Assembly: GCF_008386395.1 (NCBI RefSeq)
Contig: NZ_CP043761.1
Location: 5,766,001-5,830,000, forward strand
Origin: Paenibacillus sp. 37
Lineage (GTDB): Bacteria > Bacillota > Bacilli > Paenibacillales > Paenibacillaceae
Direction of reading: 5' to 3'
DNA: 64,000 nucleotides
Part shown: positions 44,287 to 52,781 of the stretch, piece by piece
How positions within the stretch are numbered: position 1 is the first letter of the stretch
Layout: the number at the start of each line of letters is the position of its first letter
Position numbers and translations under genes: made by a program
Notes under the pieces: generated by a model
Databases searched by the model: none
What the model was told of the DNA's origin: nothing
Seen by the model: only the letters and a program-made list of their open reading frames with translations

Positions 44287-45822
44287 TTAAGATGTTCCTT
44301 TTTGCTTACTCGCTTGCATCTGCTGGGCAAATCTCATCATCTCTTCAAACTCTTCCTCAGATACGGCATCCCCATCGGTGCTTATGTCTTGTACAATCGG
44401 AATTTCGGGCTTGGCTTTGGTTCCTTTGCCGTATGTACGGGTACGGGTTCCAGCTGCACCAGCAGCCTGTTTGCCTTTGACCTTGGCCTGATCACGAATA
44501 TATTGGACGGCTTTCTCGTAGGAGTTCACCTGCTTGAGCAACATGTTGGAGGCGATCGCCTCAACGAAGTTACGGTTAATCCGCTGCTCGCCGCCAGATA
44601 CAAGCAATGCCATCAAATAATGAATCAATACATTGATAACTTCACCCGGCAACTTGTAACTCAGATCAATTTTCTCAAATATATCGATCAGATTGTCCGG
44701 TACTGCACCTGGGAAAAACGTCTGCAGCAGACGTGTGTATGGCTCATTGCGCAACATCATATTGTATTGATGAATATCACACTTGGTCATAAATTGTGGA
44801 GGTACTTCGACGTAATATTCCATCTGTACCCCATGCTCAACAGGTGGTTCACCGGAGTCTTCTTTCCGCTCTGGCTCCTCCATATGCTGTCTCAGCGCCA
44901 CAACCTTGGCCGCCTGTACGGTCTGTTGCTCATGACGCTTCTTCGTCTGTCTGAACTGCATGCTCGCTTTATGCTGAAGATCATCCAGAATCAGCTGGCC
45001 CTGTGGAGTGAAGATATCATCTTCATCCAGCAGACGGCATACATCCTGCACACTGAGGTTAAACTTGTTTACTACATAATTTACAATGCCCAGTTGTTCA
45101 TGATCGAAACGCAACTGTTCCACATGACGACGATTGACGGACTCCCGCGGGAAACGCAAAATAATGTCGGCATAGTTCAAACTGTTTTCTTCCGCTGCAT
45201 CATTCGTGCCTGTCCGCTGGGCCGTAGTTGATACTTCCGACAAAGCCTGCTCCAACTCGTAATCAATTACGTGGGTATTCAATTCAAATATATCGTAAAA
45301 GGGAACGGAAATATTCTCTTTATTGGCTGCCGGATAAGGCGCGTCCCCATTTTCCACTGCCGAGAAACCGGAACGCAGGGAAAGGACTGCGAATTTACCA
45401 ATCTTGTCACGAAGCAGCAGTGTCAAATGCTGTGTCCGGAAAAACTCTGCCGGAGAGAGCGGCGGTTGCAGCTCATATTCGTAGATGTAATCATCATTTT
45501 CCGGTATATATAGGCGTGAAGTCTGAAGTAGCCCCACTGCCTCAAGCTTGGATGTCTGCTCTAACAAATATTTGCGCCCTTTCTCACTTGGCTCCAAGCC
45601 AAGTGTCATGAACAGCCTCCGTTGCTGTTCAAGCGGCGAATAACCGACCTGTTCACCGGGAAGATGCTGAAACAACAGCCGATACAAGCCAACCGCAAAA
45701 GCACCTACCATGGGCTGATATGCTCCTGTAAGCATACGGTCATCCAGGGCACTAAGTCCAAACTCCCTGTATACGCAGTAGCGATGATGTTCAGTATAAT
45801 GGTGCAGATTCTTCATGCGCAT
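44287..45822 (-). CDS. dnaB: Replication initiation and membrane attachment protein DnaB
   Basis: DnaB of Firmicutes works with DnaD and DnaI to load the replicative helicase at oriC and at stalled forks. The 511-aa protein has the N-terminal winged-helix DDBH1 region, a DDBH2 (DnaB_2/DnaD-like) domain at about 390-460 with the motif ALLVSGGEQRINRNFVEAIASNML, and a charged C-terminus ending QQMQASKQKGTS. The start ATG-CGC-ATG follows AAGGAGATCAGGCT. In B. subtilis dnaB lies directly upstream of dnaI. Here dnaI is at 12.7 kb on the same strand, about 30.6 kb further along, with the glycan locus and other accessory genes in between. Confidence 0.93.
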   Translation of the reverse strand: MRMKNLHHYTEHHRYCVYREFGLSALDDRMLTGAYQPMVGAFAVGLYRLLFQHLPGEQVGYSPLEQQRRLFMTLGLEPSEKGRKYLLEQTSKLEAVGLLQTSRLYIPENDDYIYEYELQPPLSPAEFFRTQHLTLLLRDKIGKFAVLSLRSGFSAVENGDAPYPAANKENISVPFYDIFELNTHVIDYELEQALSEVSTTAQRTGTNDAAEENSLNYADIILRFPRESVNRRHVEQLRFDHEQLGIVNYVVNKFNLSVQDVCRLLDEDDIFTPQGQLILDDLQHKASMQFRQTKKRHEQQTVQAAKVVALRQHMEEPERKEDSGEPPVEHGVQMEYYVEVPPQFMTKCDIHQYNMMLRNEPYTRLLQTFFPGAVPDNLIDIFEKIDLSYKLPGEVINVLIHYLMALLVSGGEQRINRNFVEAIASNMLLKQVNSYEKAVQYIRDQAKVKGKQAAGAAGTRTRTYGKGTKAKPEIPIVQDISTDGDAVSEEEFEEMMRFAQQMQASKQKGTS

Positions 45823-46207
45823 AGCCTGATCTCCTTCTCCCCAAAAGTATGTTTATCTATTCTATCATAAATGTCTGATCCTCAAATGCTCAAAAACAGG
45901 TAAAAAGATGGCCTGTTCTCGCTCCGTTTCGTCCTAGGTCGACATCATTCACGTTTTCGCCGAATTCAGCAAATTTCTAAAATAAAATGTCGAGAGTCGC
46001 TAGAATACTATAAAAGCTATAGCAGCAGAATACAAGTGAAGATCTGAAGAGAATGTTCTCCAGATGTATATGAAGTACAAGTGTACAATAATCCTTCTAA
46101 TATAAATGAATAGCAAAAAAAGCCTTCCCTTTGTACTCGTAAGCGTTTACGACAAAGACAAGACTTTCACGCGATCACAGTGACATGTGTTACCTCTTTC
46201 CAACAAT
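45823..46207. other. Upstream region of dnaB without a gene
   Basis: The 385-bp gap contains the dnaB promoter region and the terminator of the YuiB-like gene at 46113-46172. nrdR, the usual upstream neighbour of dnaB in B. subtilis, is not here. No coding frame is supported. Confidence 0.6.
46113..46172 (-). terminator. Terminator of the YuiB-like gene
   Basis: On the minus strand AGTCTT and CTTTGT pair with ACAAAG and AAGGCT around an inner CGTAA/TTACG stem, and TTTTTTT follows. It lies about 36 bp after the gene. Confidence 0.7.
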
Positions 46208-46501
46208 CTAAAACATTCTGTACCCACCCAAACGCAACTTCTGGATCGTCCAGCCACTGATTATCGCACCAGCCAGTCCAGCGATGCCCGTCATATAGTC
46301 TACAAGCTGGAAAGAACCCAGATGTGACATCAGAGATGACGACTGATCCCATAGAGAGTATACAACAACAGGCAGAATTACAATAATGAACAGATAGGAA
46401 GGAAACCAGGTTGTCTTCATCAGCATGTTCAGAATGAAACCGATACCAAACATCATAACGAAAAATAATACCATTAATACCAAAACAGGTATAAATTGCA
46501 T
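46208..46501 (-). CDS. YuiB-like small membrane protein
   Basis: A 97-aa integral membrane protein with three hydrophobic helices (about residues 4-26, 33-50 and 67-85) and the basic C-terminus QKLRLGGYRMF. Length and pattern fit the YuiB family of Bacillus, which is encoded next to yumB and yumC. The same neighbours (an NADH dehydrogenase and a YumC-type reductase) are present a few kilobases away here. The function is unknown. AGGTGAG lies eight bases before the ATG. Confidence 0.72.
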   Translation of the reverse strand: MQFIPVLVLMVLFFVMMFGIGFILNMLMKTTWFPSYLFIIVILPVVVYSLWDQSSSLMSHLGSFQLVDYMTGIAGLAGAIISGWTIQKLRLGGYRMF

Positions 46502-46687
46502 CGGGCGACACTCACCTCATCTTTCACACATTCAGGTTTCACTTCTGGATAGTAGTTAGTGTACCGCAAAAAATGTGGCGAAGCAACGAACTTTCTGGAC
46601 AAATTTCCCTATAATTATACTCTGTTCATTTGCCCTTCTGCTTCATGTTGGGATACAATGTAAACGATAAAGCAATCACCCATCCCT

Positions 46688-46746
46688 TATAGTGCGTATT
46701 CAAAAAGACCGGTTTTCAGTGCGGACTTTTTGAACAACCTCTTATA
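46688..46746 (+). repeat. GTTCAAAAAG-type palindromic leader element, copy 2
   Basis: TAGTGCGTATTCAAAAAG, CCGGTTTTCAGTGCGG and CTTTTTGAACAACCTCTTAT follow one another. The TTCAAAAAG/CTTTTTGAA stem encloses an inner CCG/CGG stem, and CCCTTATA/TATAGGG extend it outward. It lies 40 bp before the hemQ start codon. Confidence 0.78.
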
Positions 46747-46784
46747 GGGATTTGGAAATATACCTTGCAGGAGGAACACAACCA

Positions 46785-47531
46785 ATGAACGAAGCCGCAT
46801 CAACACTGGAGGGCTGGTATGCCCTGCATGATTTTCGCTCGATTAACTGGGCCGCCTGGAAAGCAGCAGATGATGAGGAACGTGCTGTAGCGCTGGACGA
46901 GCTGGAGGAATTCTGGAAGGAATGGAAAGAAGTCGAGAATTCATCCCAGGGAAGCACGGTCGTTTATACCGTAGTGGGACAAAAGGCTGACCTTTGCATG
47001 ATGCACCTGCGTGAAACGCTGGAAGATCTGAAGGCTGTTGAAAACGCATTTAACAAAACGATGTTTGCCCAATACACAACGAAGTCGTATTCCTACGTTA
47101 GTGTAGTGGAACTGAGCAACTATCTTGGCAAAGAAGGCGAAGACCCGATGCAGAATCCGGAGATTATCGCCCGTCTGAAACCCGTTCTGCCACAACGACA
47201 ATACATCTGCTTCTATCCGATGAACAAAAAACGTGAGCTGAATGACAACTGGTACATGTTGTCCATGGACGAGCGTCGCACCATGATGCGCAGTCACGGC
47301 ATGATTGGTCGCAGCTATGCGGGTAAAGTGAAACAGATCATTACCGGCTCTGTCGGTTTCGACGATTGGGAATGGGGCGTTACGCTATTTGCGGATGATG
47401 CACTTCAGTTCAAAAAACTTGTCTATGAGATGCGTTTTGATGAAGTGAGTGCCCGTTATGGCGAATTCGGTTCGTTCTATGTGGGAAGCCTCTTGAACGA
47501 AGAAACGTTGGAAGACATGCTTAAGCTGTAA
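46785..47531 (+). CDS. hemQ: Coproheme decarboxylase HemQ (ChdC)
   Basis: HemQ catalyses the last step of the coproporphyrin-dependent haem pathway of Gram-positives, decarboxylating two propionates of coprohaem with peroxide. The 248-aa protein belongs to the chlorite-dismutase-like family. The catalytic Tyr is Y144 in [10 protein letters not shown] and the proximal haem ligand is H171 in [10 protein letters not shown]. The [10 protein letters not shown] and [19 protein letters not shown] segments complete the family pattern. I chose the ATG of [10 protein letters not shown] because AGGAGG lies eight bases upstream. A palindromic leader element precedes it and a terminator follows 20 bp after the stop, so the gene is transcribed alone. 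Confidence 0.95.
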   Translation: MNEAASTLEGWYALHDFRSINWAAWKAADDEERAVALDELEEFWKEWKEVENSSQGSTVVYTVVGQKADLCMMHLRETLEDLKAVENAFNKTMFAQYTTKSYSYVSVVELSNYLGKEGEDPMQNPEIIARLKPVLPQRQYICFYPMNKKRELNDNWYMLSMDERRTMMRSHGMIGRSYAGKVKQIITGSVGFDDWEWGVTLFADDALQFKKLVYEMRFDEVSARYGEFGSFYVGSLLNEETLEDMLKL

Positions 47532-47550
47532 ACATAATGCAAAGCACAAT

Positions 47551-47598
47551 AAAGCACCGCGACATCTCCTGTAAAGGATATTGTCAGCGGTGCTTTTT
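47551..47598 (+). terminator. Intrinsic terminator of hemQ
   Basis: AAAGCACCGC pairs exactly with GCGGTGCTTT across a 26-base interior that can itself pair weakly. TTTTCT follows. Confidence 0.85.
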
Positions 47599-47682
47599 CT
47601 CATTCATGTACGTGTGGACAACCAAGTCGGACGATGATCCATTTGCAGTTGTTCACTCTATTTTATAAGCCCCTGTTAATTC

Positions 47683-47937
47683 TTAATCATCGTCCTCTTC
47701 ATCTACCGCTTTTAGCGATTCGAGGAACTCGGCTGTGGCCCGATCACGGTCACGCCCCTTCTCTTTAAGCCGCTCAATCGCAGGCATAATGAGAATATCC
47801 ACTTCTTTCTGCACGATGTAGGCCAGATCATACTGATCCTGTTCCTCGAGATAACCACCGACCTGCATCAGGGCGTTGTATCGATCCAGCTCTTCACGTG
47901 TTAATAGTCCCCGGACCTGAACACTGCAATGTCTCAT
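47683..47937 (-). CDS. Small acidic helical protein coupled to the NADH dehydrogenase gene
   Basis: An 84-aa soluble protein that reads MRHCSVQVRGLLTREELDRY and ends in the acidic tail DEEDDD. It looks fully alpha-helical with no recognisable domain. Its ATG overlaps the stop of the upstream dehydrogenase gene (ATGA at 47934-47937) and no separate ribosome site is visible, so its translation depends on that gene. This coupling suggests a role with the dehydrogenase. I do not recognise the family. Confidence 0.72.
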   Translation of the reverse strand: MRHCSVQVRGLLTREELDRYNALMQVGGYLEEQDQYDLAYIVQKEVDILIMPAIERLKEKGRDRDRATAEFLESLKAVDEEDDD

Positions 47938-49127
47938 CCAAAAAAACGCCCTTTCTTCAGGACTAGCGGAATACCACCAATGATGAACAGATAACGCAGA
48001 TCAACCAGCTTCTTCAACTGAGCCGCTTTCCAGCCCTTGTATTTCTTGCCGCCTACAACAGCAATGGCTTCACCTTTACCCAATGAAGCAACCGTGCCTT
48101 TGCTCGTAAATACAAAAGGTTGTGGCTGTTTCTTGCGAATGGATGCCACGACGTTCTTGGCGCAGTTTACACCCTGCTGCATCGCAATCTGGGCTGTTGG
48201 CGGATAAGGCCGTCCTTCCGCGTTGAAGACCAGTGAATTATCACCAATCACATAGACATGCTCATGTCCCGGGGCACGCAGATAATCATCTACTTTCACA
48301 CGTCCTCGCATCACTTCAAGACCTGCCTGTTCAAGCAATGAGTTACCGCGAATACCGCCGGTCCATACGACTGTAGCCGCATCGAGCTTTTCACCCTCAC
48401 CCACAATAACCCCGTCCGGGAGACATTGCTTGATTGGAACACCAATTTTGAAAGTAACGCCCTTCTTCTTGAGCACATTCATCGCATGCTCTACCAGTTC
48501 CGGATCAAATCCAGGCAAAGCTGAAGGCGCTGCCTCTACATTGTAGATGTGCACGTGTTTCGGATTCACGTCGAACTCCTTGCACAGCTGTGGAATACGA
48601 TCTGCAAGTTCAGCTACGAATTCAACACCACTGAAACCCGCTCCACCTACGACAAACCGAATACGATTTCGTTTGTTATCGTTTTTGTACATCGCAAATT
48701 GATATTCGATGTGTTCTCGAATCAGTCTGACCGAGTTAATGCTGCGGATTGTCATGGCGTGATCGAGCATCCCCGGAATACCGAAGGTCTCAGGCTCACC
48801 GCCTAGTCCAATAATCAGATAATCATAGGATAACGTGCCATCCTCCAGAATAATCTTCCGATCCTGCAGACGAATCTCCTTCACGGAAGACTTGACCAGA
48901 TCAATCTTGAACTCATCAATCAGCTTAGAAATGGGTACTCTTGCATGCTCAATGGTATCCGTGCCGGCTGCCGGCATATGTAGATGTGTAGTAATATAAT
49001 GATAATCATGCCGGTTCACCAATGTGACGTCGGCCTCGTTATAGTTCAATTCCTTCTGCAGCCGCTGGGCTGTCAGAATCCCGCCATAGCCCGCGCCGAG
49101 GATGACGATTTTGGGAATACTGCTCAT
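47934..49127 (-). CDS. Type II NADH dehydrogenase / FAD-dependent oxidoreductase (YumB-like)
   Basis: A 397-aa membrane-associated flavoprotein expected to pass electrons from NADH to menaquinone without pumping protons. The FAD-binding motif IVILGAGYGGILTAQRL is at residues 7-23, and the NADH-binding RFVVGGAGFSGVEFVAEL at about 165-182. The second FAD segment EHVYVIGDNSLVF and the quinone-side AQIAMQQGVNCAKNV are also present. The ATG of MSSIPKIVI was chosen with AAGGGG upstream; the frame runs open 31 codons further. It is divergent from the YumC-type reductase and overlaps the small acidic gene downstream. The B. subtilis neighbours yumB and yumC show the same association. Confidence 0.92.
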   Translation of the reverse strand: MSSIPKIVILGAGYGGILTAQRLQKELNYNEADVTLVNRHDYHYITTHLHMPAAGTDTIEHARVPISKLIDEFKIDLVKSSVKEIRLQDRKIILEDGTLSYDYLIIGLGGEPETFGIPGMLDHAMTIRSINSVRLIREHIEYQFAMYKNDNKRNRIRFVVGGAGFSGVEFVAELADRIPQLCKEFDVNPKHVHIYNVEAAPSALPGFDPELVEHAMNVLKKKGVTFKIGVPIKQCLPDGVIVGEGEKLDAATVVWTGGIRGNSLLEQAGLEVMRGRVKVDDYLRAPGHEHVYVIGDNSLVFNAEGRPYPPTAQIAMQQGVNCAKNVVASIRKKQPQPFVFTSKGTVASLGKGEAIAVVGGKKYKGWKAAQLKKLVDLRYLFIIGGIPLVLKKGRFFG

Positions 49128-49753
49128 GTCTATACCCCTTCCGGTTTCACTTGCATCAGCCCGATCTTGGGTGAGATGCAAAATGCACATACTTACAAAT
49201 ATTGATGATGTCTTGCCCATTATGACAACAAATGTTAACTTCGCGAATTTATTTAAACGTTTGCATCAATTTCATAACTCACTAAAAATGGATTTTATGA
49301 AACTAGATATCGACGTATCGAACCGTTTTGATCTATATCTAGACTTGATTGAAGCAACTAAAGGTTTATGAAATTGATACGTTTGCACGCAAGTTATCGT
49401 TTCAAGTTGTGAAATTAACCACAAGATTCTACAAAACACGGGATCTGTCTTCATATTACATATTGACTCTAAATTAGACAAAAAAACACATAGTACAGGT
49501 CAAGGATATCTGTATTTCTAGTAAAGATCAAGGTTTTTTTTGTTATTTTTCATAACCTTTCATTTCCAATTTCATCCTATTCTCATCTGATCTTCATCAA
49601 TTGTTCCCAGTTTCGTGACGCCGCTAACTTTGCAACCCTGAATACACCGTTTATAATAGGAAAGACAGTTCAGCACCCATGCCGGTTACGATACGTAGCC
49701 TGCACATTCTTTCTGTTAACTACCTATTAAAATATGAAAGGTGTTGTTGATTC
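49128..49753. other. Divergent promoter region between the dehydrogenase and reductase genes
   Basis: The 626-bp stretch contains the yumC promoter at 49630-49657. The rest is AT-rich. Near 49250-49265 a TTTAAACGTTTGCA motif resembles a cre site with two mismatches. No supported coding frame was seen. Confidence 0.6.
49630..49657 (+). promoter_or_regulatory. Promoter of the ferredoxin-NADP reductase gene
   Basis: TTGCAA (49630-49635) and TATAAT (49652-49657) are separated by 16 bases, close to the sigma-A optimum. The start codon lies 97 bp downstream. Confidence 0.6.
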
Positions 49754-50755
49754 TTGACTGCACAAAATTCCAGTCATGATATGACTGATTTACTTATTAT
49801 CGGTGGAGGCCCTGCGGGTCTGTTCGCCGCGTTTTATGGTGGGATGCGTCAGGCATCCGTTACACTGGTTGAAAGTATGCCACAGCTTGGCGGACAACTT
49901 GCCGCTCTTTATCCGGAGAAATACATCTATGATGTAGCCGGATTCCCGAAAGTAACGGCTCAGGAACTGGTGAATAACCTGGTTGAGCAAATGAGTCATT
50001 TTAACCCGAACATCCGCCTTGAAGAAAAGGTTATATCGGTGGAGAAAAAGGATGAGCAACATTTCGTCGTGAAAACGGATGAGAATGAATATCATGCCAA
50101 AGCCGTCATTATTACAGCTGGTGTAGGTGCATTCGAACCACGTCGTCTGGAGCTTGAAGGTGCTGCCAAGTTCGAGAAGAGCAACCTGCACTACTTCATC
50201 AGTGATCTGAATGCCTTCGCCGGCAAAAAAGTATTGATCAGTGGCGGCGGTGACTCCGCGGTAGACTGGGCACTCATGCTGGAGCCTATCGCTGAGCAAG
50301 TGACGCTGATTCATCGCCGGGACAAGTTCCGTGCACATGAGCACAGTGTCGAAAACCTGATGAATTCCAAGGTGAATGTCGTTACACCGACCGAAATCAC
50401 GGAACTTCATGGGGATGACACGATTACCAAAGTAACCCTTTCCCATGTGAAAACCAAAGAAACTCAGGAAATCGAAGTAGATGACGTGATCGTTAACTTC
50501 GGATTTGTCTCTTCTCTCGGACCAATTGCCGAGTGGGGTATCGAAATTGACAGTAACTCCATCGTTGTTGATTCCCGCATGGAAACATCTATTCCAGGAA
50601 TCTTCGCTGCCGGAGATATCACAACATACCCAGGTAAACTGAAGCTGATCGCTGTCGGATTCGGCGAAGCTCCAACAGCCGTCAACAATGCAAAGGTATA
50701 CTTCGATCCGGATGCCAAATTGTCCCCAGGACACAGCAGTAACATGAAACGCTAG
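49754..50755 (+). CDS. yumC: Ferredoxin--NADP(+) reductase, YumC type
   Basis: A 333-aa homodimeric flavoprotein of the thioredoxin-reductase-like FNR class of Firmicutes. It lacks the CxxC redox motif of thioredoxin reductase. It exchanges electrons between NADPH and ferredoxin or flavodoxin. The FAD motif [20 protein letters not shown] is near residue 13, the NADPH motif [17 protein letters not shown] near 161, and the FAD-binding [28 protein letters not shown] near 285 is typical of YumC. The start appears to be a TTG at 49754, since GAAAGG precedes it and the next ATG has no ribosome site. The downstream hairpin may serve both as its terminator and as a control element of the next gene. 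Confidence 0.94.
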   Translation: MTAQNSSHDMTDLLIIGGGPAGLFAAFYGGMRQASVTLVESMPQLGGQLAALYPEKYIYDVAGFPKVTAQELVNNLVEQMSHFNPNIRLEEKVISVEKKDEQHFVVKTDENEYHAKAVIITAGVGAFEPRRLELEGAAKFEKSNLHYFISDLNAFAGKKVLISGGGDSAVDWALMLEPIAEQVTLIHRRDKFRAHEHSVENLMNSKVNVVTPTEITELHGDDTITKVTLSHVKTKETQEIEVDDVIVNFGFVSSLGPIAEWGIEIDSNSIVVDSRMETSIPGIFAAGDITTYPGKLKLIAVGFGEAPTAVNNAKVYFDPDAKLSPGHSSNMKR

Positions 50756-50786
50756 TTTTGCTGAAATAACATATATTGATACAAAA

Positions 50787-50833
50787 AAGGGTATCTTACT
50801 CCTGAGTGAATCCATATCAGGAGGGATACCCTT
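50787..50833 (+). promoter_or_regulatory. Hairpin that buries the ribosome site and start codon of the next gene
   Basis: AAGGGTAT (50787-50794) pairs with ATACCCTT (50826-50833), and CTCCTGA (50799-50805) pairs with TCAGGAG (50817-50823), leaving an 11-base loop. The 3' arm contains the AGGAGGG ribosome site and the first two bases of the TTG start at 50832. Opening of the stem would be needed for translation. Confidence 0.65.
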
Positions 50834-51083
50834 GTCTTATATATGCCCGCTGTGTAACGGTCTGGTTGTACCGGAGCAGGCTTGCCCCCACTGCCTTCAG
50901 GGACTGTTAGAATGCGGCAAATTGGATGATTACACCGGACCATACAGCCCCTACGTATTCCAACCTTCCTCTGACACGGCAGACGAAGTCGAAAACGTTT
51001 GCAATCATGTGATGTACTGTCACCATTGTCAAACAAGCACGCCATGGCCAGTCTCACTATGGGACTTGTCCGGAAACCTGTAA
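50832..51083 (+). CDS. Small cysteine-rich zinc-knuckle protein
   Basis: An 83-aa protein with four CxxC-type knots: CPLC (5-8), CPHC (18-21), a CNH at about 57 and CHHC (62-65). This suggests two zinc ribbons. I do not recognise a named family. The start is a TTG at 50832-50834, with AGGAGGG six bases upstream. Both lie in the strong hairpin at 50787-50833, so translation may be conditional. It is read in the same direction as yumC, 76 bp upstream, and may share its transcript. Confidence 0.75.
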   Translation: MSYICPLCNGLVVPEQACPHCLQGLLECGKLDDYTGPYSPYVFQPSSDTADEVENVCNHVMYCHHCQTSTPWPVSLWDLSGNL

Positions 51084-51104
51084 CATTGCCTGCAATGAGG
51101 ATCT

Positions 51105-51248
51105 CTAGTGAAGAATGGCAGATACGTCGGTACCCAGTTTGCGCTTATGGATTTCTGCCAACAGCAGTGCGATGAAATCTCGTTCGAGATTCAACTCAAT
51201 CGCTTTATGGTAGGAATCCAACAACATCTCATCGGATAACATAGCCAT
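51105..51248 (-). CDS. sda: Sporulation checkpoint protein Sda
   Basis: Sda is a small helical-hairpin protein that binds the dimerisation domain of sporulation kinases such as KinA and blocks Spo0A phosphorelay when replication is initiated or perturbed. The 47-aa product MAMLSDEMLLDSYHKAIEL followed by NLERDFIALLLAEIHKRKLG matches B. subtilis Sda ([26 protein letters not shown]) almost helix for helix. The start could be either ATG at 51246-51248 or that at 51240-51242. A sigma-A-like promoter and about six DnaA-box-like sites lie just upstream, as in B. subtilis, where DnaA drives sda transcription. Confidence 0.92.
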   Translation of the reverse strand: MAMLSDEMLLDSYHKAIELNLERDFIALLLAEIHKRKLGTDVSAILH

Positions 51249-51285
51249 TTCCCGCCACAACCTTTCCTTTTTTTTCCTCAAAACT

Positions 51286-51314
51286 ATCATATCAGAGATT
51301 CATATAGAGAACAA
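51286..51314 (-). promoter_or_regulatory. sda promoter
   Basis: On the minus strand TTGTTC (51309-51314) and TATGAT (51286-51291) are separated by 17 bases. The sda start codon is about 40 bp downstream. Confidence 0.65.
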
Positions 51315-51323
51315 GCGTTCTTG

Positions 51324-51423
51324 TTATCCACAACGATATGTGGAAATCCTGTGCATAGTTTGTTGATAAATGGAAAAAATACAGAGTAATCAACGTGTAT
51401 AGTGTGGACAATATTTATGCACA
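51324..51423. promoter_or_regulatory. DnaA box cluster upstream of sda
   Basis: Two perfect TTATNCACA boxes are present on the plus strand: TTATCCACA at 51324-51332 and TTATGCACA at 51415-51423. Further one- to two-mismatch boxes lie on the opposite strand at 51339-51347 (ATTTCCACA), 51350-51358 (CTATGCACA), 51361-51369 (TTATCAACA) and 51403-51411 (TTGTCCACA). All lie within 100 bp directly upstream of the sda promoter. Confidence 0.82.
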
Positions 51424-51603
51424 GGGAGTTTGTACTACTGTCAGAACGTTTATCTGCGTATTTTTTTTGGAATAAATTCATAGTTTCAAGACTTGTTGCG
51501 AGTAAATTACCCTGTAATGTAAAATTTCAAACGGTTTTCATATCGTTTTCTTCTATATATTATCGGATTTTCTTGAATTTTCTTGAGTTTTCCCATTCAT
51601 TTT

Positions 51604-52263
51604 CTATTGGGGTCTGGTATTCACTTCCAGAATCCAAATCTTGCCTGAATAATCCAGTCCATAATCAAATCCAAGCTGACCTACACCAGGGAAATGTCTT
51701 TCCATAATGTACGTACATGTCAGTGTAAGGGAACGCATCTCCCGGCGTTTGTGCCGACCGGATATATGTGGCAGGGATAAACCAAGAGCTCGCCTTCCTG
51801 ATAACATGGTTCCACCCTTGCTCAGATTCGTCACACAGAGTCCGGGACGAGCGAGTCGTCCTACTAAGGAACGGAATACCCAGCCTCGTTCGGTTTTGAC
51901 CACTTTGACTCTGTAATCAACAGGTCTCCCTTGAATTGTTGCCAGATGAATGCCTTGCTGGATCAAGTACTTGCGTCTAGCCTTTACACGCACTAGAGAG
52001 CGATACATCTGGCTGAAACTGGTGAAAGAACGGGTCGTTTTCATATGGGTGTATCGATAAGCCCCACCGCTCGCCGATACCCGGATGACACCGTAACCTC
52101 CACCTCCTACAATAGGTTTGACATACACCATTCCATAATGACTGAGCATTTGCAGCAGATTACCCGAGTTGAATGCCTTGGTCTGTGGGATATGGACAGC
52201 AGCTACCGGGTATTTCATCAGAGCCGCTGTCTTCCGCCATTTGCTTGCAAGTTGTCTCGACAT
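51604..52263 (-). CDS. YheC/YheD-type ATP-grasp protein
   Basis: A 219-aa protein of the YheC/D family, annotated in Bacillus as endospore coat-associated. The ATP-grasp fold is seen from YVKPIVGGGGYGVIRV (the glycine-rich ATP loop, about residues 47-62), DYRVKVVKTERGWVFRSLVGRLA (about 115-137) and LGFDYGLDYSGKIWILEVNTRPQ at the C-terminus with the metal-binding Glu and Asn. The reaction and substrate are not known for the family. It is shorter than the usual two-domain YheC/D proteins because it lacks their long N-terminal half. AAGGAGATCAACCC precedes the ATG. Confidence 0.82.
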   Translation of the reverse strand: MSRQLASKWRKTAALMKYPVAAVHIPQTKAFNSGNLLQMLSHYGMVYVKPIVGGGGYGVIRVSASGGAYRYTHMKTTRSFTSFSQMYRSLVRVKARRKYLIQQGIHLATIQGRPVDYRVKVVKTERGWVFRSLVGRLARPGLCVTNLSKGGTMLSGRRALGLSLPHISGRHKRREMRSLTLTCTYIMERHFPGVGQLGFDYGLDYSGKIWILEVNTRPQ

Positions 52264-52500
52264 GGGTTGATCTCCTTCCTTGAAACAATAGTCCTTCCTT
52301 ATACATACTCAACAGAAGCCTTGCTTTCTTGGATGTCTGTCCACGGCAAAGGCCCCTTTTCCATGTAACCTGTCCCAGGGGTGATGGCGGAAACGGGAAC
52401 AAGCGCCCGGTTTGCTTTTCAAACAAGTCAATCTGTCGTATGCTACTAAGGAATGGCTGGAAGGGCTTAAATATGAGGATCTAAGGAGCGTTCTGAACAA

Positions 52501-52755
52501 ATGGAAGCATTTTTCAAATCACTTTATGGCGTAGCCTATTTTGCAATGTCGATCGTTCTGGTAGCTGTTACGGTACTTCTCTTTGTCACAGGTATTCGAC
52601 TGTTTATGCAAAAGCGTAATCGCGGCTTTGCCGTGAGTTGTCTTATATTTGCCTGTTTCATCGTCTTTATCATTGTTGTTATGTTAACTACGCCCTTCTC
52701 TGCCACACCGCCGGGTTCACCGGAAGCCATGGCTGCCCTTCTTCACTTCGGGTAG
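52501..52755 (+). CDS. 84-aa membrane protein
   Basis: A small protein with two hydrophobic helices (about residues 12-33 and 43-63) separated by the basic loop FMQKRNRGFAV. It ends in a Pro/Ser/Gly-containing tail. The ATG is preceded by AAGGAG at 12 bases, an acceptable but long spacing. It lies 26 bp upstream of ppx on the same strand and is probably cotranscribed. The function is unknown. Confidence 0.65.
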   Translation: MEAFFKSLYGVAYFAMSIVLVAVTVLLFVTGIRLFMQKRNRGFAVSCLIFACFIVFIIVVMLTTPFSATPPGSPEAMAALLHFG

Positions 52756-52781
52756 TTGAACCTCTGTAGAAGGAGATGCTT

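Noticed and set aside
46167..46511. 114-codon frame overlapping the YuiB-like gene in another frame
   Set aside because: The overlapping 97-aa frame has a good ribosome site and a clean three-helix membrane pattern. The longer frame runs into the terminator.
49790..50815. 341-codon open frame antisense to yumC
   Set aside because: The plus-strand reading has all FNR motifs, whereas the antisense reading has no recognisable domain or start signal.
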